DNA of 64,000 nt from an uncultured Altererythrobacter sp. (GCA_913055875.1 CAJXJY010000015.1:21903-85902); one strand, 5' to 3'; positions 43,125 through 51,872 are shown, counted from the first letter of the stretch. A program made the numbers and translations. The notes: a model not told the origin generated them from the letters alone.

Positions 43125-44114
43125 ATGTCCCGACAGGTTCATCCCGACGAAGCGTTGTTCGACGGCGAGAAGGCTCTTCCGTCGATCGCCACCTGCGAGC
43201 ATTTCGCGGGCAGCGAGAAACTCATCCTGAAGGCGCTCGCACTGCAGGACGAGAAGGGGCCGATCTTCGACATCACCTGCGATTGCGAAGACGGCGCGGC
43301 TGCCGGGCAGGAACGCGAACACGCCGAAATGGTCGCCCGGGTCATCGCTTCGGACGCCAATCGGCATGCGAAGGCGGGAGTGCGGATACACGATCCGTCG
43401 CATGGACACTGGCGAACGGATGTCGATATCATCCTCGACGGCTGCGGCGACGACGTAGCCTACATCACGATACCGAAATGCGTTTCCGCCCCCCAACTGC
43501 GCGAGGTAATCGAATACGTTCGGGACGGGTGCGGTGCGCGAAACATCGCGCGGGAAATTCCGATCCACGTGCTTGTCGAAACGCATGGTGCACTTGCCGA
43601 CGTGCGAGAGATCGCAACCATGCCGTGGCTGCAAGTGCTCGATTTCGGGCTGATGGATTTCGTCAGCGCGCACAAGGGGGCCATTCCGGCTTCGGCGATG
43701 CGCAGTCCGGGCCAATTCGAGCACAGGTTGCTGGCTCGCGCCAAGAGCGAGATGGTAGCCGCTGCGCTGGCCAACGGAGTGGTCCCCGCGCACAACGTCT
43801 GTCTCGACCTCAAGGACGCGGAGCGCGTCCACTCGGATGCCAGCCGAGCGCGCAACGAATTCGGCTTCCTGCGTATGTGGAGTATCTATCCGGCGCAAAT
43901 CGAACCCATCGTCAAGGCGATGCAACCGGACTTTTCGGAGGTCGAGGATGCGGCCGCGATCCTGCTGGCGGCGCAGTCAGCCGATTGGGGACCCATTCAA
44001 CACGAAGGCGAGCTGCACGATCGGGCCACCTACCGGTATTTCTGGGAAACTCTCAGACGCGCACATGTGACCGACGTGCCCATCCCCGAAGAGGCGCGCG
44101 CTGCCTTTTTCTGA
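43125..44114 (+). CDS. CitE-type CoA-ester lyase, probable beta-methylmalyl-CoA/malyl-CoA lyase
   Basis: 329 residues of the HpcH/HpaI-CitE superfamily. CEHFAGSEKLILKAL, FDITCDCEDGA (Mg-binding Asp/Glu), an Arg in GVRIHDPSHGHW, ITIPKCVSA, IHVLVETHGAL, LDFGLMDFVSAH and MWSIYPAQIEPI are visible. It is a distinct subgroup from the short Mcl1 of Rhodobacter but keeps the same active-site pattern. With the adjacent hydratase the expected reaction is cleavage of beta-methylmalyl-CoA to propionyl-CoA and glyoxylate. Citramalyl-CoA or malyl-CoA cleavage are alternatives. GGAG lies upstream of its ATG. Confidence 0.82.
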   Translation: MSRQVHPDEALFDGEKALPSIATCEHFAGSEKLILKALALQDEKGPIFDITCDCEDGAAAGQEREHAEMVARVIASDANRHAKAGVRIHDPSHGHWRTDVDIILDGCGDDVAYITIPKCVSAPQLREVIEYVRDGCGARNIAREIPIHVLVETHGALADVREIATMPWLQVLDFGLMDFVSAHKGAIPASAMRSPGQFEHRLLARAKSEMVAAALANGVVPAHNVCLDLKDAERVHSDASRARNEFGFLRMWSIYPAQIEPIVKAMQPDFSEVEDAAAILLAAQSADWGPIQHEGELHDRATYRYFWETLRRAHVTDVPIPEEARAAFF

Positions 44115-44190
44115 CGGCGTCGCCCGCTCCGCCAGCAAAAAGGAAAACGTTGGATCGAAAGCTACGCAGTCCCGGCCCGGATGTGTCCGC

Positions 44191-44640
44191 TTGGCGAAGG
44201 TCAGGTCCACCAGGCTCACGGTTTTCCTGCTTGCCAGGCCTCAGTGCGCCTGGCGGCAAGGGAAGATCGGACGGGTCCGATATCGGGATGGGAATGCAAT
44301 CGCACAGGTAAACATAGCGACCAGAGACGCAACTTTGCGACCGATCGAGATCCAGGAAGGTGTCACCCTGAGGGAAGCGATCAGGGATCATGGCTTCGAC
44401 GAACGCCTCGCCTTGTACGGTGGATGCTGTTCATGCGCCACTTGCCATGTCCGTGTCGATCCGGCCTTCCGGCAGCGCCGCACCGCGCTCGGGCGAATCC
44501 GTGGCCGGGGAAGAAGGCGCGTCGCTTTCGGCTTGCTGGGTGCCGTCGGCATAGGGGCAGCTGCCGTCGTCGGACCCAGCCCGGCCGCCGCATCGATCAC
44601 GCTGTGCGCAGCGATCTGTGCCTTGGATTATCTGCTCTAG
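44191..44640 (+). pseudogene. Truncated adrenodoxin-type [2Fe-2S] ferredoxin fragment
   Basis: The frame contains the N-terminal half of a plant/adrenodoxin-like ferredoxin: EIQEGVTLREAIRDHG and the cluster loop YGGCCSCATCHVRVD with three of the four cysteines. After VDPAF the sequence turns into an Arg-rich and then hydrophobic tail without the usual LPxxSExExDLL and SRLGCQI parts, so the fourth cysteine is missing. No ATG start is in frame; TTG at 44191 is possible. Its TAG shares the CTAG with the stop of the convergent adhesin. It is probably a remnant cut by rearrangement at the island edge. A novel fused protein is less likely. Confidence 0.55.
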
Positions 44641-47600
44641 AATCCGAAGGTTACGCCGACCCGTCCGGCGGTCTTGCCGTCCTTGTTGAAGCCGGTGGCG
44701 ATGCCGGCGTTGAGGGCGACGTTCTCGCTCACCAGCGCACCGACCGTGAACGAACCGGCATGCGCGCCGTCATAGGTGCCGAGATTGGCGCTGAGGCTGA
44801 AATTGCTGTCGGGCAGGAAGGTGGTGCCGCCCATCGCGACCGAGATGGCGGTCGAACTGGCGATTTCGTTGCTCAGGAGCGCCATCTGTCCCTCGATCGC
44901 GTCGACCCGTCCCTCGAGCGTGGCGACACGCCCGGACAAGGCGGAGAACTGCGCATCGGTAACCGCCGCGAGCGGGGGTGCGGAACCCGTATCGAGCGTG
45001 GCGGTGGACACCGTGTTGGCGGTCCGCCCGCCTGTTCCGGCATCGAAGTCCGCCTTGCGCGGGGGCTCGGCCACGGCCTGGTCCTCTCCCAGCAGCGCGA
45101 CTTCGACCGGCCCCGCGGCGAGCTGCGACGAAGCGGGGGCGGTATTCGTCGTGGCGCTGGTCCGCTCGTTCGGGTCGAACGCGATGCGCGTATCGGTACC
45201 GGTCGAGGAGATGGCCGGGGTGTAGCCCTGTGCGCCCGTGCCGGCGGCGGCGGACATTGCCGCACTGCCTGAGCTTGTCATGCTCGATCCACCCGGGGGT
45301 GTGGTCGTGTAGCCGAGATTGCCGCTCGCATCGACCGTGACGTAATAGACCTGCCCCGATTGCAAGCTGTTCGAATTCGCCGTCGGCAGGCCGGGCATGG
45401 TGTAGCTGTAACCGGTGGTGCCGAACAACATCTGGTTCGCGCGTGTCGTCGCGGCCTGGTAGCCGAACGCATAGGAATAGGCGAAGGCCGAACTGGCGCT
45501 GTTGCCGATCGCGACCGATTGCAGCGCGCTGGAACTGGCCCGGTTGCCGATCGCCATGCCGCGTTCGCCGGTGACCGTGGCGCGGCCGCCGAGCGCATAA
45601 CCAAGCGTCGCGTCCGCGCCGACCGAGGCCTCGAAACCGAGCGCGGTCGAGCCATTGGCCTGCGCGCTGGCATTGGTGCCGACAGCGCCGGAGTTGCGCC
45701 CGCTGGAGCTGGCGCCATTGCCGATCGCGGTCGAGTCGAGCCCGGCACTCGTCGCGCCATTGCCGATCGCTGCCGAGCCGGAACCGGTCGCCGCCGCATT
45801 CGCGCCGAGCGCGAGCGCGGCCGCTCCTTCGGCGGCGGAGTCGGAGCCGATCGCGATTGCGTTTTCGGCATAGGCCTCGGCCCCGGTTTCGCTGGCATCG
45901 CGATCCGCGCCGATGGCGATCGCCCCCGCCGCGCTCGCCTGGGCGTAGGAACCCAGCGCCACGCCGCGCTCGCCCGAAGCGCTGGTATAGGCGCCGATCG
46001 CGATCGCCTCGAGCGCGCCGGCGGCGGCGAAATAGCCGCTTGCCAGCGCGCCGATGCCGGTGCTGCTGGCGAACCCGCCGATCGCCACCCCGCCCTCTTC
46101 CGCCGCCCCGGCGCCGCCGCCGAGCGCGACCGCGAAATATTGCCCGGCACCGGCCCCGCTGCCCAGCGCGACGGCGCTGTCGCTGCCGGCCTCCGCATCC
46201 GATCCGATCGCCACCGCGTTGCTGCCGAAGGTCTGCGCTCCGACGAAGTCGAAATCGCCGTCGGCGCCGATCGCGATCGAGCCGTCGCCGAACGTGCCGG
46301 CGCCATTGCCGATGGCGATGGTGTAGAAGGCCGAGGCGTTGGCGAACGCGCCCAGCGCCACCGCGCTGTCGCCGTAGGCGCCTGCGCCGAGACCGCCGGC
46401 GAAGGACTGGAAACCCTGCGATTGCGCGTCCGCGCCGAGCGCGACCGAACCGAAGCCCGAGGCTTCGGCGCCGTTGACGTCAATATCACCGGCATCGCCG
46501 CCGATGGCGATGGCGCTTTCGATGAAGGCCCCGGACTGGCTGCCGAGCGCGATCGAACTCTGCCCCTGCGCATCGGCGCCGAGACCGAAGGCCGCGCCGC
46601 CGATGCCGCTGACATTCGCCCCGCTGCCGACCGCAGTGGCGAAATCTACCGAAGCCGCCGAACCCTGCCCGACCGCGACGGATCCGCCGCCGGCCGCGCT
46701 GCTGGACGAGCCGAGCGCGGTCGCGCCGAAGCTGGCGGCGGAGGCCGCATTGCCGAGCGCGGTCGCATCGGTGTCGGATGCCGTGCTGTCGGAGCCGATC
46801 GCAGTCGAATTCGTCCCCGTGGCACGCGCGCCGAAAGAGTCGCCGTCGGGATTGCCGCCGAATGCGCTCGCTCCGCTGGCAGTAGCGCTCGAATCGCTGC
46901 CGACCGCAATGGCCTCCGCACTAGAGGCTGTCGCGCCGAAGCCGAACGCCGCACTGAAATCTCCGCTTGCGATCGATTGCGCGCCTACGGCAGCAGCTTG
47001 GTCGCCCGATGCGGTCGCGCTGCCTATCGCGACCGTGTCGAAATTCGATGCGGCTGCGCTCTGTCCGATTGCGGTCGAACGAACCCCGGTCGCCACCGCG
47101 CCGCTCCCGAGCGCGGTCGCCGCGACGTTGGTGGCCCGGGCTTCGACACCGATCGCAATTGCGTGCTGCGCGCTGGCCGTGGCACCGATGCCGTCGCCGA
47201 AGAAGCCGCCGATATCGGATCCGAAGGCGATCGCGCCTTCGCCCGATGCCAGCGCGCCATGACCGATGGCGCTGGCGCGCTCCGCATCGGCCAGGGCGCC
47301 GCTCCCGGCGGCGATGGAATTATCGAATGCCGCATGCGCCTCGCTACCCAAGGCGAGCGCCCCCTGTCCCTGCGCGATGCTGGCGACGCCGACTGCTGTG
47401 GCATCCGCCGCGTTGGCGACGGAGGCGGTCCCGACGGCCACCGAGCTGGCGCCGCTGGCGGCCGCAAACGAGCCGATGGCCGTGCTCGATTGCCCGCTGG
47501 CTTCGGAAAGGGGGCCGACAGCGGAAGCGTCCTGCGCCGTGGCTTGGGCGTCGTAGCCGACTGCCAACGCACCCAGTTGCGAGGCAATGGTCGAATTGCC

Positions 47601-48377
47601 GAGCGCGGTCGCCTGCTGCGCAGTGGCCGCCGCCCCGTTGCCTGCCGCCAACGCGCTTTCGGCGCTCGCCGTCGCGCCGGCGCCGAAAGCGGTTGCGAAT
47701 TGCGCGCTCGCTTCGGACAGCGCCCCGACCGCCGTCGATCCGCCTCCGGAGGCTTCGGAATCGTGACCGAAAGCGCTTGCCAATTGGGCCGATGCGAGCG
47801 CGTCGACGCCAACTGCGGTCGTATCGGTCTGGGTGGCCTCGGCACTGTGCCCTACGGCGATGCTGTCCGCGCCCGATGCCAGTGCCGATCCTCCCACCGC
47901 GCTTGCCCTCGAACCGCTCGCAAGGGCGCTTCGACCCACGGCAACGCTGCCGCCCGCGCCGCTCGCATTGCTGGAGCTTCCTACAGCCGTGGCGAAGTCC
48001 ACCCCGGCGTCGCTCGACCTGCCCAAAGCCGTCGTTCCCTCGCCCATTGCATCCGCCGAATCACCGATCGCGGTTGCGTGTTCTCCGATCGCTTCTGCAA
48101 ACGAACCCGTAGCGGTGCTCCCGTCACCAGTCGCTTCGGACTGAGCGCCGATCGCGGTGGCACCGACGCCGTCGGCTTCGGCGAAATACCCGCAAGCGAG
48201 TTCGCTGATATCGTCGCCATTGGCCAACAGCGTCGTATCGTCCCCTTCGTCGGCCACGCCGTTGCCGTTGGTGTCCAGCAGGCATTCGTCCGCTCTCGCC
48301 TCGCCCGGCGCGAGCGCCACCACGGCCATTGCCAGAGTGCTCGCCGCCAGTCCCAGTCCGATTCCGTTGCTACGCAT
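44637..48377 (-). CDS. Giant YadA-like trimeric autotransporter adhesin, second copy
   Basis: 1246 residues. Signal peptide 1-29 (cleavage after ARA) is followed by an Asp-rich cap with DTNGNG and Cys32/Cys62, then about 900 residues of head repeats (AxAxGxxSxAxG). There are no DSDAATVGQ neck segments, unlike adhesin 1. Near the C-terminus are NSLQSGQVYYVTVDASGNLG, a coiled coil LSGRVATLEGRVDAIEGQM and a canonical YadA barrel ending RVGVTFGF. AAGGGG lies 9 bp before ATG 48377; an ATG 9 bp upstream would overlap that site and is rejected. It is divergent from the ECF sigma gene, 145 bp apart, which is a likely regulator. Confidence 0.92.
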   Translation of the reverse strand: MRSNGIGLGLAASTLAMAVVALAPGEARADECLLDTNGNGVADEGDDTTLLANGDDISELACGYFAEADGVGATAIGAQSEATGDGSTATGSFAEAIGEHATAIGDSADAMGEGTTALGRSSDAGVDFATAVGSSSNASGAGGSVAVGRSALASGSRASAVGGSALASGADSIAVGHSAEATQTDTTAVGVDALASAQLASAFGHDSEASGGGSTAVGALSEASAQFATAFGAGATASAESALAAGNGAAATAQQATALGNSTIASQLGALAVGYDAQATAQDASAVGPLSEASGQSSTAIGSFAAASGASSVAVGTASVANAADATAVGVASIAQGQGALALGSEAHAAFDNSIAAGSGALADAERASAIGHGALASGEGAIAFGSDIGGFFGDGIGATASAQHAIAIGVEARATNVAATALGSGAVATGVRSTAIGQSAAASNFDTVAIGSATASGDQAAAVGAQSIASGDFSAAFGFGATASSAEAIAVGSDSSATASGASAFGGNPDGDSFGARATGTNSTAIGSDSTASDTDATALGNAASAASFGATALGSSSSAAGGGSVAVGQGSAASVDFATAVGSGANVSGIGGAAFGLGADAQGQSSIALGSQSGAFIESAIAIGGDAGDIDVNGAEASGFGSVALGADAQSQGFQSFAGGLGAGAYGDSAVALGAFANASAFYTIAIGNGAGTFGDGSIAIGADGDFDFVGAQTFGSNAVAIGSDAEAGSDSAVALGSGAGAGQYFAVALGGGAGAAEEGGVAIGGFASSTGIGALASGYFAAAGALEAIAIGAYTSASGERGVALGSYAQASAAGAIAIGADRDASETGAEAYAENAIAIGSDSAAEGAAALALGANAAATGSGSAAIGNGATSAGLDSTAIGNGASSSGRNSGAVGTNASAQANGSTALGFEASVGADATLGYALGGRATVTGERGMAIGNRASSSALQSVAIGNSASSAFAYSYAFGYQAATTRANQMLFGTTGYSYTMPGLPTANSNSLQSGQVYYVTVDASGNLGYTTTPPGGSSMTSSGSAAMSAAAGTGAQGYTPAISSTGTDTRIAFDPNERTSATTNTAPASSQLAAGPVEVALLGEDQAVAEPPRKADFDAGTGGRTANTVSTATLDTGSAPPLAAVTDAQFSALSGRVATLEGRVDAIEGQMALLSNEIASSTAISVAMGGTTFLPDSNFSLSANLGTYDGAHAGSFTVGALVSENVALNAGIATGFNKDGKTAGRVGVTFGF
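45328..45729. repeat. 402-bp direct repeat shared with adhesin 1 (copy 2)
   Basis: Counterpart of 4699-5100, gap-free and in the same orientation, about 90 % identical by hand count. The long identical blocks lie in the region encoding ERGMAIGNRASSS and AFAYSYAFGY. Outside it the two adhesin genes diverge strongly at the DNA level. Confidence 0.88.
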
Positions 48378-48522
48378 GATCGCCATCCCCTTGTCGCGTG
48401 CCGTGAAATAGTCGTCGGGGCAGGCTCCGCCTTGTCGCGAGCCGGCCCTCGCTGCTAACCAACGACACCGGAACCGAAATCCGGACACGAGCACCGGCGA
48501 TTTTCACGGATTGGGGCACAAT

Positions 48523-49092
48523 ATGGGTGCGCAGGAGCCGTCAGACGCGATGCTGGCCGATTACGGCGACAGCGAACGGCTGCTGGCGTCGGAACTGGTC
48601 GAGCAGCATTACGACCTGCTCAAGGACGTCGCGCGCAGGCGACGGCGCAGTTCGGGGCGCGGCAGCGGTTTGCAGACCACCGAAATCCTCCACGAGAGTT
48701 TCATCCGGATGGAGCGCGGGTCGGGCTGGGCCGATGCGATGCACTTTATTCGCTCCGCCACCCTCGCGATGCGCCACGTGATCGTCGACAGCGCCCGCGC
48801 GCGGCTGCGCGACAAGCGTGGGGGCGGGGTCGAGGATATCCCGCTCGACGAGGCGACGCTCCCGGAATACGGCGAGACGCCCGAGCAGATCGTCGCGCTG
48901 GCCGACCTGCTGGAGCGGCTCGGAAGCGAAAACCCGCGCTGGATGCGCGTGGTCGACGCGCGCTATTTCGCCGGCATGACCGAGCAGGAGACGGCGGATG
49001 TCCTGGGCGTGTCCGACCGCACGGTGCGTCGCGACTGGACCTCCGCCAGGGCGTGGCTGGCCGGCGAGCTGGGCACCGGCCGCGCCGTCTGA
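48523..49092 (+). CDS. ECF-type RNA polymerase sigma factor of the kinase-linked class
   Basis: 189 residues with region 2 (LLASELVEQHYDLLKDVARR, LQTTEILHESFIRME) and region 4 (WMRVVDARYFAGMTEQETADVLGVSDRTVRRDW). It resembles the ECF group that occurs next to Ser/Thr kinases. In region 2.2 the acidic stretch usual in ECF sigmas is replaced by Thr52-Thr53. In Vibrio EcfP a Thr in this region is phosphorylated by PknT to activate the sigma factor, so these are candidate target residues. ATG 48523 has GGGG 6 bp upstream. No anti-sigma gene is present; a kinase gene is convergent. The adhesin gene is divergent and may be a target. Confidence 0.87.
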   Translation: MGAQEPSDAMLADYGDSERLLASELVEQHYDLLKDVARRRRRSSGRGSGLQTTEILHESFIRMERGSGWADAMHFIRSATLAMRHVIVDSARARLRDKRGGGVEDIPLDEATLPEYGETPEQIVALADLLERLGSENPRWMRVVDARYFAGMTEQETADVLGVSDRTVRRDWTSARAWLAGELGTGRAV

Positions 49093-49095
49093 GTC

Positions 49096-49243
49096 AGAGT
49101 CGTTTTCAGCTTCGCTGAATCGGCACCGGCCCGCTCCTCCACCCGGCCACCCATGGTTTATTATCGTTGGGTGGCCGCCGTCCGGGGGAAGCATTCCCCC
49201 GGAATCCTGCCTGATCCCGAACGCGGGCAGCGGGCCGGTGCCG
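49096..49243. terminator. Nested hairpins in the sigma/kinase gap, with a REP-like repeat
   Basis: This convergent gap contains a 38-bp sequence (49096-49133) whose inverse complement recurs at 57584-57621 with one pair of changed bases. It includes TTCAGC-TTC-GCTGAA. Perfect arms CGGCACCGGCCCGC (49121-49134) and GCGGGCCGGTGCCG (49230-49243) enclose two more hairpins: CGGCCACCC/GGGTGGCCG (49144-49152, 49169-49177) and TCCGGGGGAA/TTCCCCCGGA (49181-49203). It probably acts as a bidirectional terminator made of a dispersed palindromic element. Confidence 0.7.
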
Positions 49244-49272
49244 TATCCGTTTCAGCTTTACGAAAACGGAAT

Positions 49273-51468
49273 CTAGCGCTGCGCCACGGCGATCGCGTCG
49301 ATCTGGCCGATCAGCGCCGCGCCGCCCGGCCCCAGCTGCAATGCAGCCGCGCGCGCAGTATCGACCGCGCTGCGCATGGCACCGGCATTGCCCCGCGCCG
49401 CATGAACCTTGGCCAGGGCGATATGCGCCACTGCGACCGCCTGATCGCGCGGCTCGGTTTCAGCGGACAGGCGGACGCTGCGCCGAGCGGTAGCTAGCGC
49501 GCTTGCGCGGCCCGTTTCCGATTCCGCCACCGCCAGGCCCGACAGCGCCGCGACGTGGAGCAGCGAGGTTTCGCCGGAGAATTCCTCGGCCATCTCCGCG
49601 GCCGTCCTGAGTTGGGGGTAGGCCTCGCGCGCCCGGCCCGACCTCAGCAGCGCCTTGCCGTAATTGTTGTGCAATGCCGCGGTGGCGCCGGAGGGGCCGA
49701 ACAGTTGCGAGCGCAGCGCGACGGCGCGCTCGAATTGCGTCACCGCCTCTGCCAAGCGGTCTTGCATCACAGCGATCATGCCGAGATTGCTCGACGTCAC
49801 CAGCGCATCGTTGGTGAAGTCCGTCCCGAGTTCGCGATGAAGCGCTTGCGCTTTTTCGAACGCCTTGCGCGCTTCGTCGAATTCGCCGCGGGAAATCTCG
49901 GTATGACCGATCGCATTGTGCAGGACCGTGGTCTGCAGATCGCCTTGCGGGGATCGCTCCATCCGATCGTCGAGCGCGGCCTGCAGCAGCGCGATCGCCG
50001 CGTCCGGATCGTCCTCGCGCAGGATCCGGGCCTCGACCGGGACCGCCTCTTCGAGCCGGATCGCCCAGCGGGTCGGATCGGTGCGCCAGAACGCCTGGGC
50101 CTGGCCGAGCAGTTCGGCCGCCGTCGCGCTGTCGCCCATGCGCAGATGCGCCTGCGCTGCGACTGCCTGTGCTTCGGCCAGCACATCGCGCGGCGCACTG
50201 CCCTTGCGCGCCTCCAGTATCGACCAGGTTGCGATCGACGACGGATAATCGCCGAGATGGAACTGGAGGTCGGCGACCGCCTGGAGCAGTTCCGCAGCTT
50301 CTTCGGGCTGCGTGGCGAAGCGCGCTTCCAGCCGCCTGGTCGCCGAATTCATCACGTCGCGCAAATTGCCCGGTTCGCCGGCTTCGGCGCTTTCGGCCAG
50401 CATCAGGTTGAGCGATTCGCGAATGGCTTCGCTCTTCGCGCCCTCGGCGAGCGCGAGATCGCGCGCCTCGATCGCCTGCTGGCGTTGCCACAGCGAAACG
50501 CCGAGCCCGAGCACGAGCGCGGCGACTACGAGTGCGGCCGATACCACGCCCACCGTATTGCGGCGAACGAACTTGGCGGCGCGATAGCGCTTCCCGCCCT
50601 GGCGCGCGGCGACCGGGAAGCCGCCTTCCCACGCGCGCAGGTCGTCCGCCATCGCATCGACCGAGCGATAGCGCTGTTCGGGATCGAACGCCGTCGCTTT
50701 CGCGATGATAGCCCGGAGATCGGGATCGATAGCGGGCGTTTGTGGAAGGACCGCTCCCCCCTCCGGATCGCGCCGCAAACGCTCGCCGGCAAGCATGTGG
50801 CCGAGCAGCATGCCGAGCGCGAAGATGTCGGTTTGCGCGGTGGCCCGGGCCCCCGCAACCTGCTCCGGCGCGGCGCTCGCCAGGGTAAAGCCGGCCGGTG
50901 AGCCGGTTTCGTTCGCCAGGCTGCCGATACCGAAATCGATCAGGCGCACGCGGCCGTCCGCGTCGACGAGTACATTGGAAGGTTTGATATCGCGGTGCAG
51001 CACGAGCCGGGAATGCGCATGACCGAGCGCGGCGCACAGTTCGCGGAAGAGAGAGGCGATTTCCCCGGGGCCCGCGCTCCGGTCCGAGAGAAACTGCGTT
51101 ACGGGAACGCCCTCGACAAACTCCATCACCAGATACGGAAGTCCTTCCGGATCGGTACCGCCGTCGATGATGCGCGCGATGTTCGGATGATCGAGCCGAG
51201 CCAGCCATTGCCTTTCGCGCTCGAACCGGGCGGCCTGGTCCGTGCCGCATGCGCTTACGATCTTTAGCGCGACCGTCTGATCGTACAGGCCATCGGCGCG
51301 GTGAGCACGATAGACGCTGCCCATTCCGCCGGCGCCGATGCGGCTTTCGACTTGCCACGAGCCGATCCTGGCGCCTTCCTGCAATTCGGGCTGCTCGGAT
51401 GCCTCGGCTCCGGCGGTGGTCGCGAGAAATTCGCGCGATCCGTCAGTGCGATCGTCCGATTCGCGCAT
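49273..51468 (-). CDS. Membrane Ser/Thr protein kinase with TPR sensor domain
   Basis: 731 residues. The Hanks-type kinase domain has a Gly loop IGAGGMGSVY (44-53), Lys69 in VALKI, HRDIKPSNV (Asp160), DFG (178-180) and APEQ (200-203). One transmembrane helix lies at about 306-327. The C-terminal periplasmic part (about 330-731) is built of TPR-like helices (GEFDEARKAFEKAQALHREL, RLAEAVTQFERAVALRSQLF). All catalytic residues are intact. GGGGA lies 8 bp before the ATG. It is convergent with an ECF sigma gene and is the likely activating kinase of that factor, as in the EcfP/PknT system. The TPR domain would sense an envelope signal. Confidence 0.92.
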   Translation of the reverse strand: MRESDDRTDGSREFLATTAGAEASEQPELQEGARIGSWQVESRIGAGGMGSVYRAHRADGLYDQTVALKIVSACGTDQAARFERERQWLARLDHPNIARIIDGGTDPEGLPYLVMEFVEGVPVTQFLSDRSAGPGEIASLFRELCAALGHAHSRLVLHRDIKPSNVLVDADGRVRLIDFGIGSLANETGSPAGFTLASAAPEQVAGARATAQTDIFALGMLLGHMLAGERLRRDPEGGAVLPQTPAIDPDLRAIIAKATAFDPEQRYRSVDAMADDLRAWEGGFPVAARQGGKRYRAAKFVRRNTVGVVSAALVVAALVLGLGVSLWQRQQAIEARDLALAEGAKSEAIRESLNLMLAESAEAGEPGNLRDVMNSATRRLEARFATQPEEAAELLQAVADLQFHLGDYPSSIATWSILEARKGSAPRDVLAEAQAVAAQAHLRMGDSATAAELLGQAQAFWRTDPTRWAIRLEEAVPVEARILREDDPDAAIALLQAALDDRMERSPQGDLQTTVLHNAIGHTEISRGEFDEARKAFEKAQALHRELGTDFTNDALVTSSNLGMIAVMQDRLAEAVTQFERAVALRSQLFGPSGATAALHNNYGKALLRSGRAREAYPQLRTAAEMAEEFSGETSLLHVAALSGLAVAESETGRASALATARRSVRLSAETEPRDQAVAVAHIALAKVHAARGNAGAMRSAVDTARAAALQLGPGGAALIGQIDAIAVAQR

Positions 51469-51602
51469 GGGCTGCGTCCCCCTGTTTCCCAGGGAAATCG
51501 GGACGGCATATGTTTTCCCGTGTCAAGAGCGATGGCGAGGGGGGTGTTTCCGAATTTCGTTTTGGCACCGGGAATACGGCCGGAGACAAGTCGGCGATAG
51601 AC

Positions 51603-51860
51603 TCGCTTCGAGCTTGTCGAGCGCTTCGGGCAGGCTCGGCCCCTGCGGCGGCTTGCCGAATTCGGTGATGTCGGCCCCGGCGAAGAACGTCCGTCCGTCG
51701 CAGCGGACCACCACCGCCTCGACGCCGTCGTCGGCCAGCGCTTCCTCGATACCCGCGGCGAGCCCGGCGCGGACCGCCTGGCCGAGCGCGTTGACCGGCG
51801 GATTGTCGGACACGATCACCAGCACGTTGTGCGGCGCTCGGTACGGATGGGAGAGGTCAT
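51603..51860 (-). pseudogene. Remnant of a fadJ/fadB-type multifunctional beta-oxidation gene
   Basis: Only the first 80 or so codons of an enoyl-CoA hydratase/3-hydroxyacyl-CoA dehydrogenase remain. The ATG at 51860 starts [10 protein letters not shown], then a shift of one frame is needed to continue [38 protein letters not shown] and [19 protein letters not shown] follow, after which similarity ends abruptly. The intact enzyme has about 700 residues. Both the frameshift and the truncation point to a dead copy. It sits between the kinase promoter and the esterase gene. Confidence 0.75.
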
Positions 51861-51872
51861 GCGAAGGCTCCT

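Noticed and set aside
12324..44114. Complete ethylmalonyl-CoA pathway
   Set aside because: Crotonyl-CoA carboxylase/reductase, ethylmalonyl-CoA mutase and the epimerase are not in the window; only the last three steps are represented.
44191..44640. Truncated ferredoxin as electron donor of the Rieske dioxygenase
   Set aside because: It lacks the fourth cluster cysteine, and the operon has its own Rieske-type ferredoxin at 27553.
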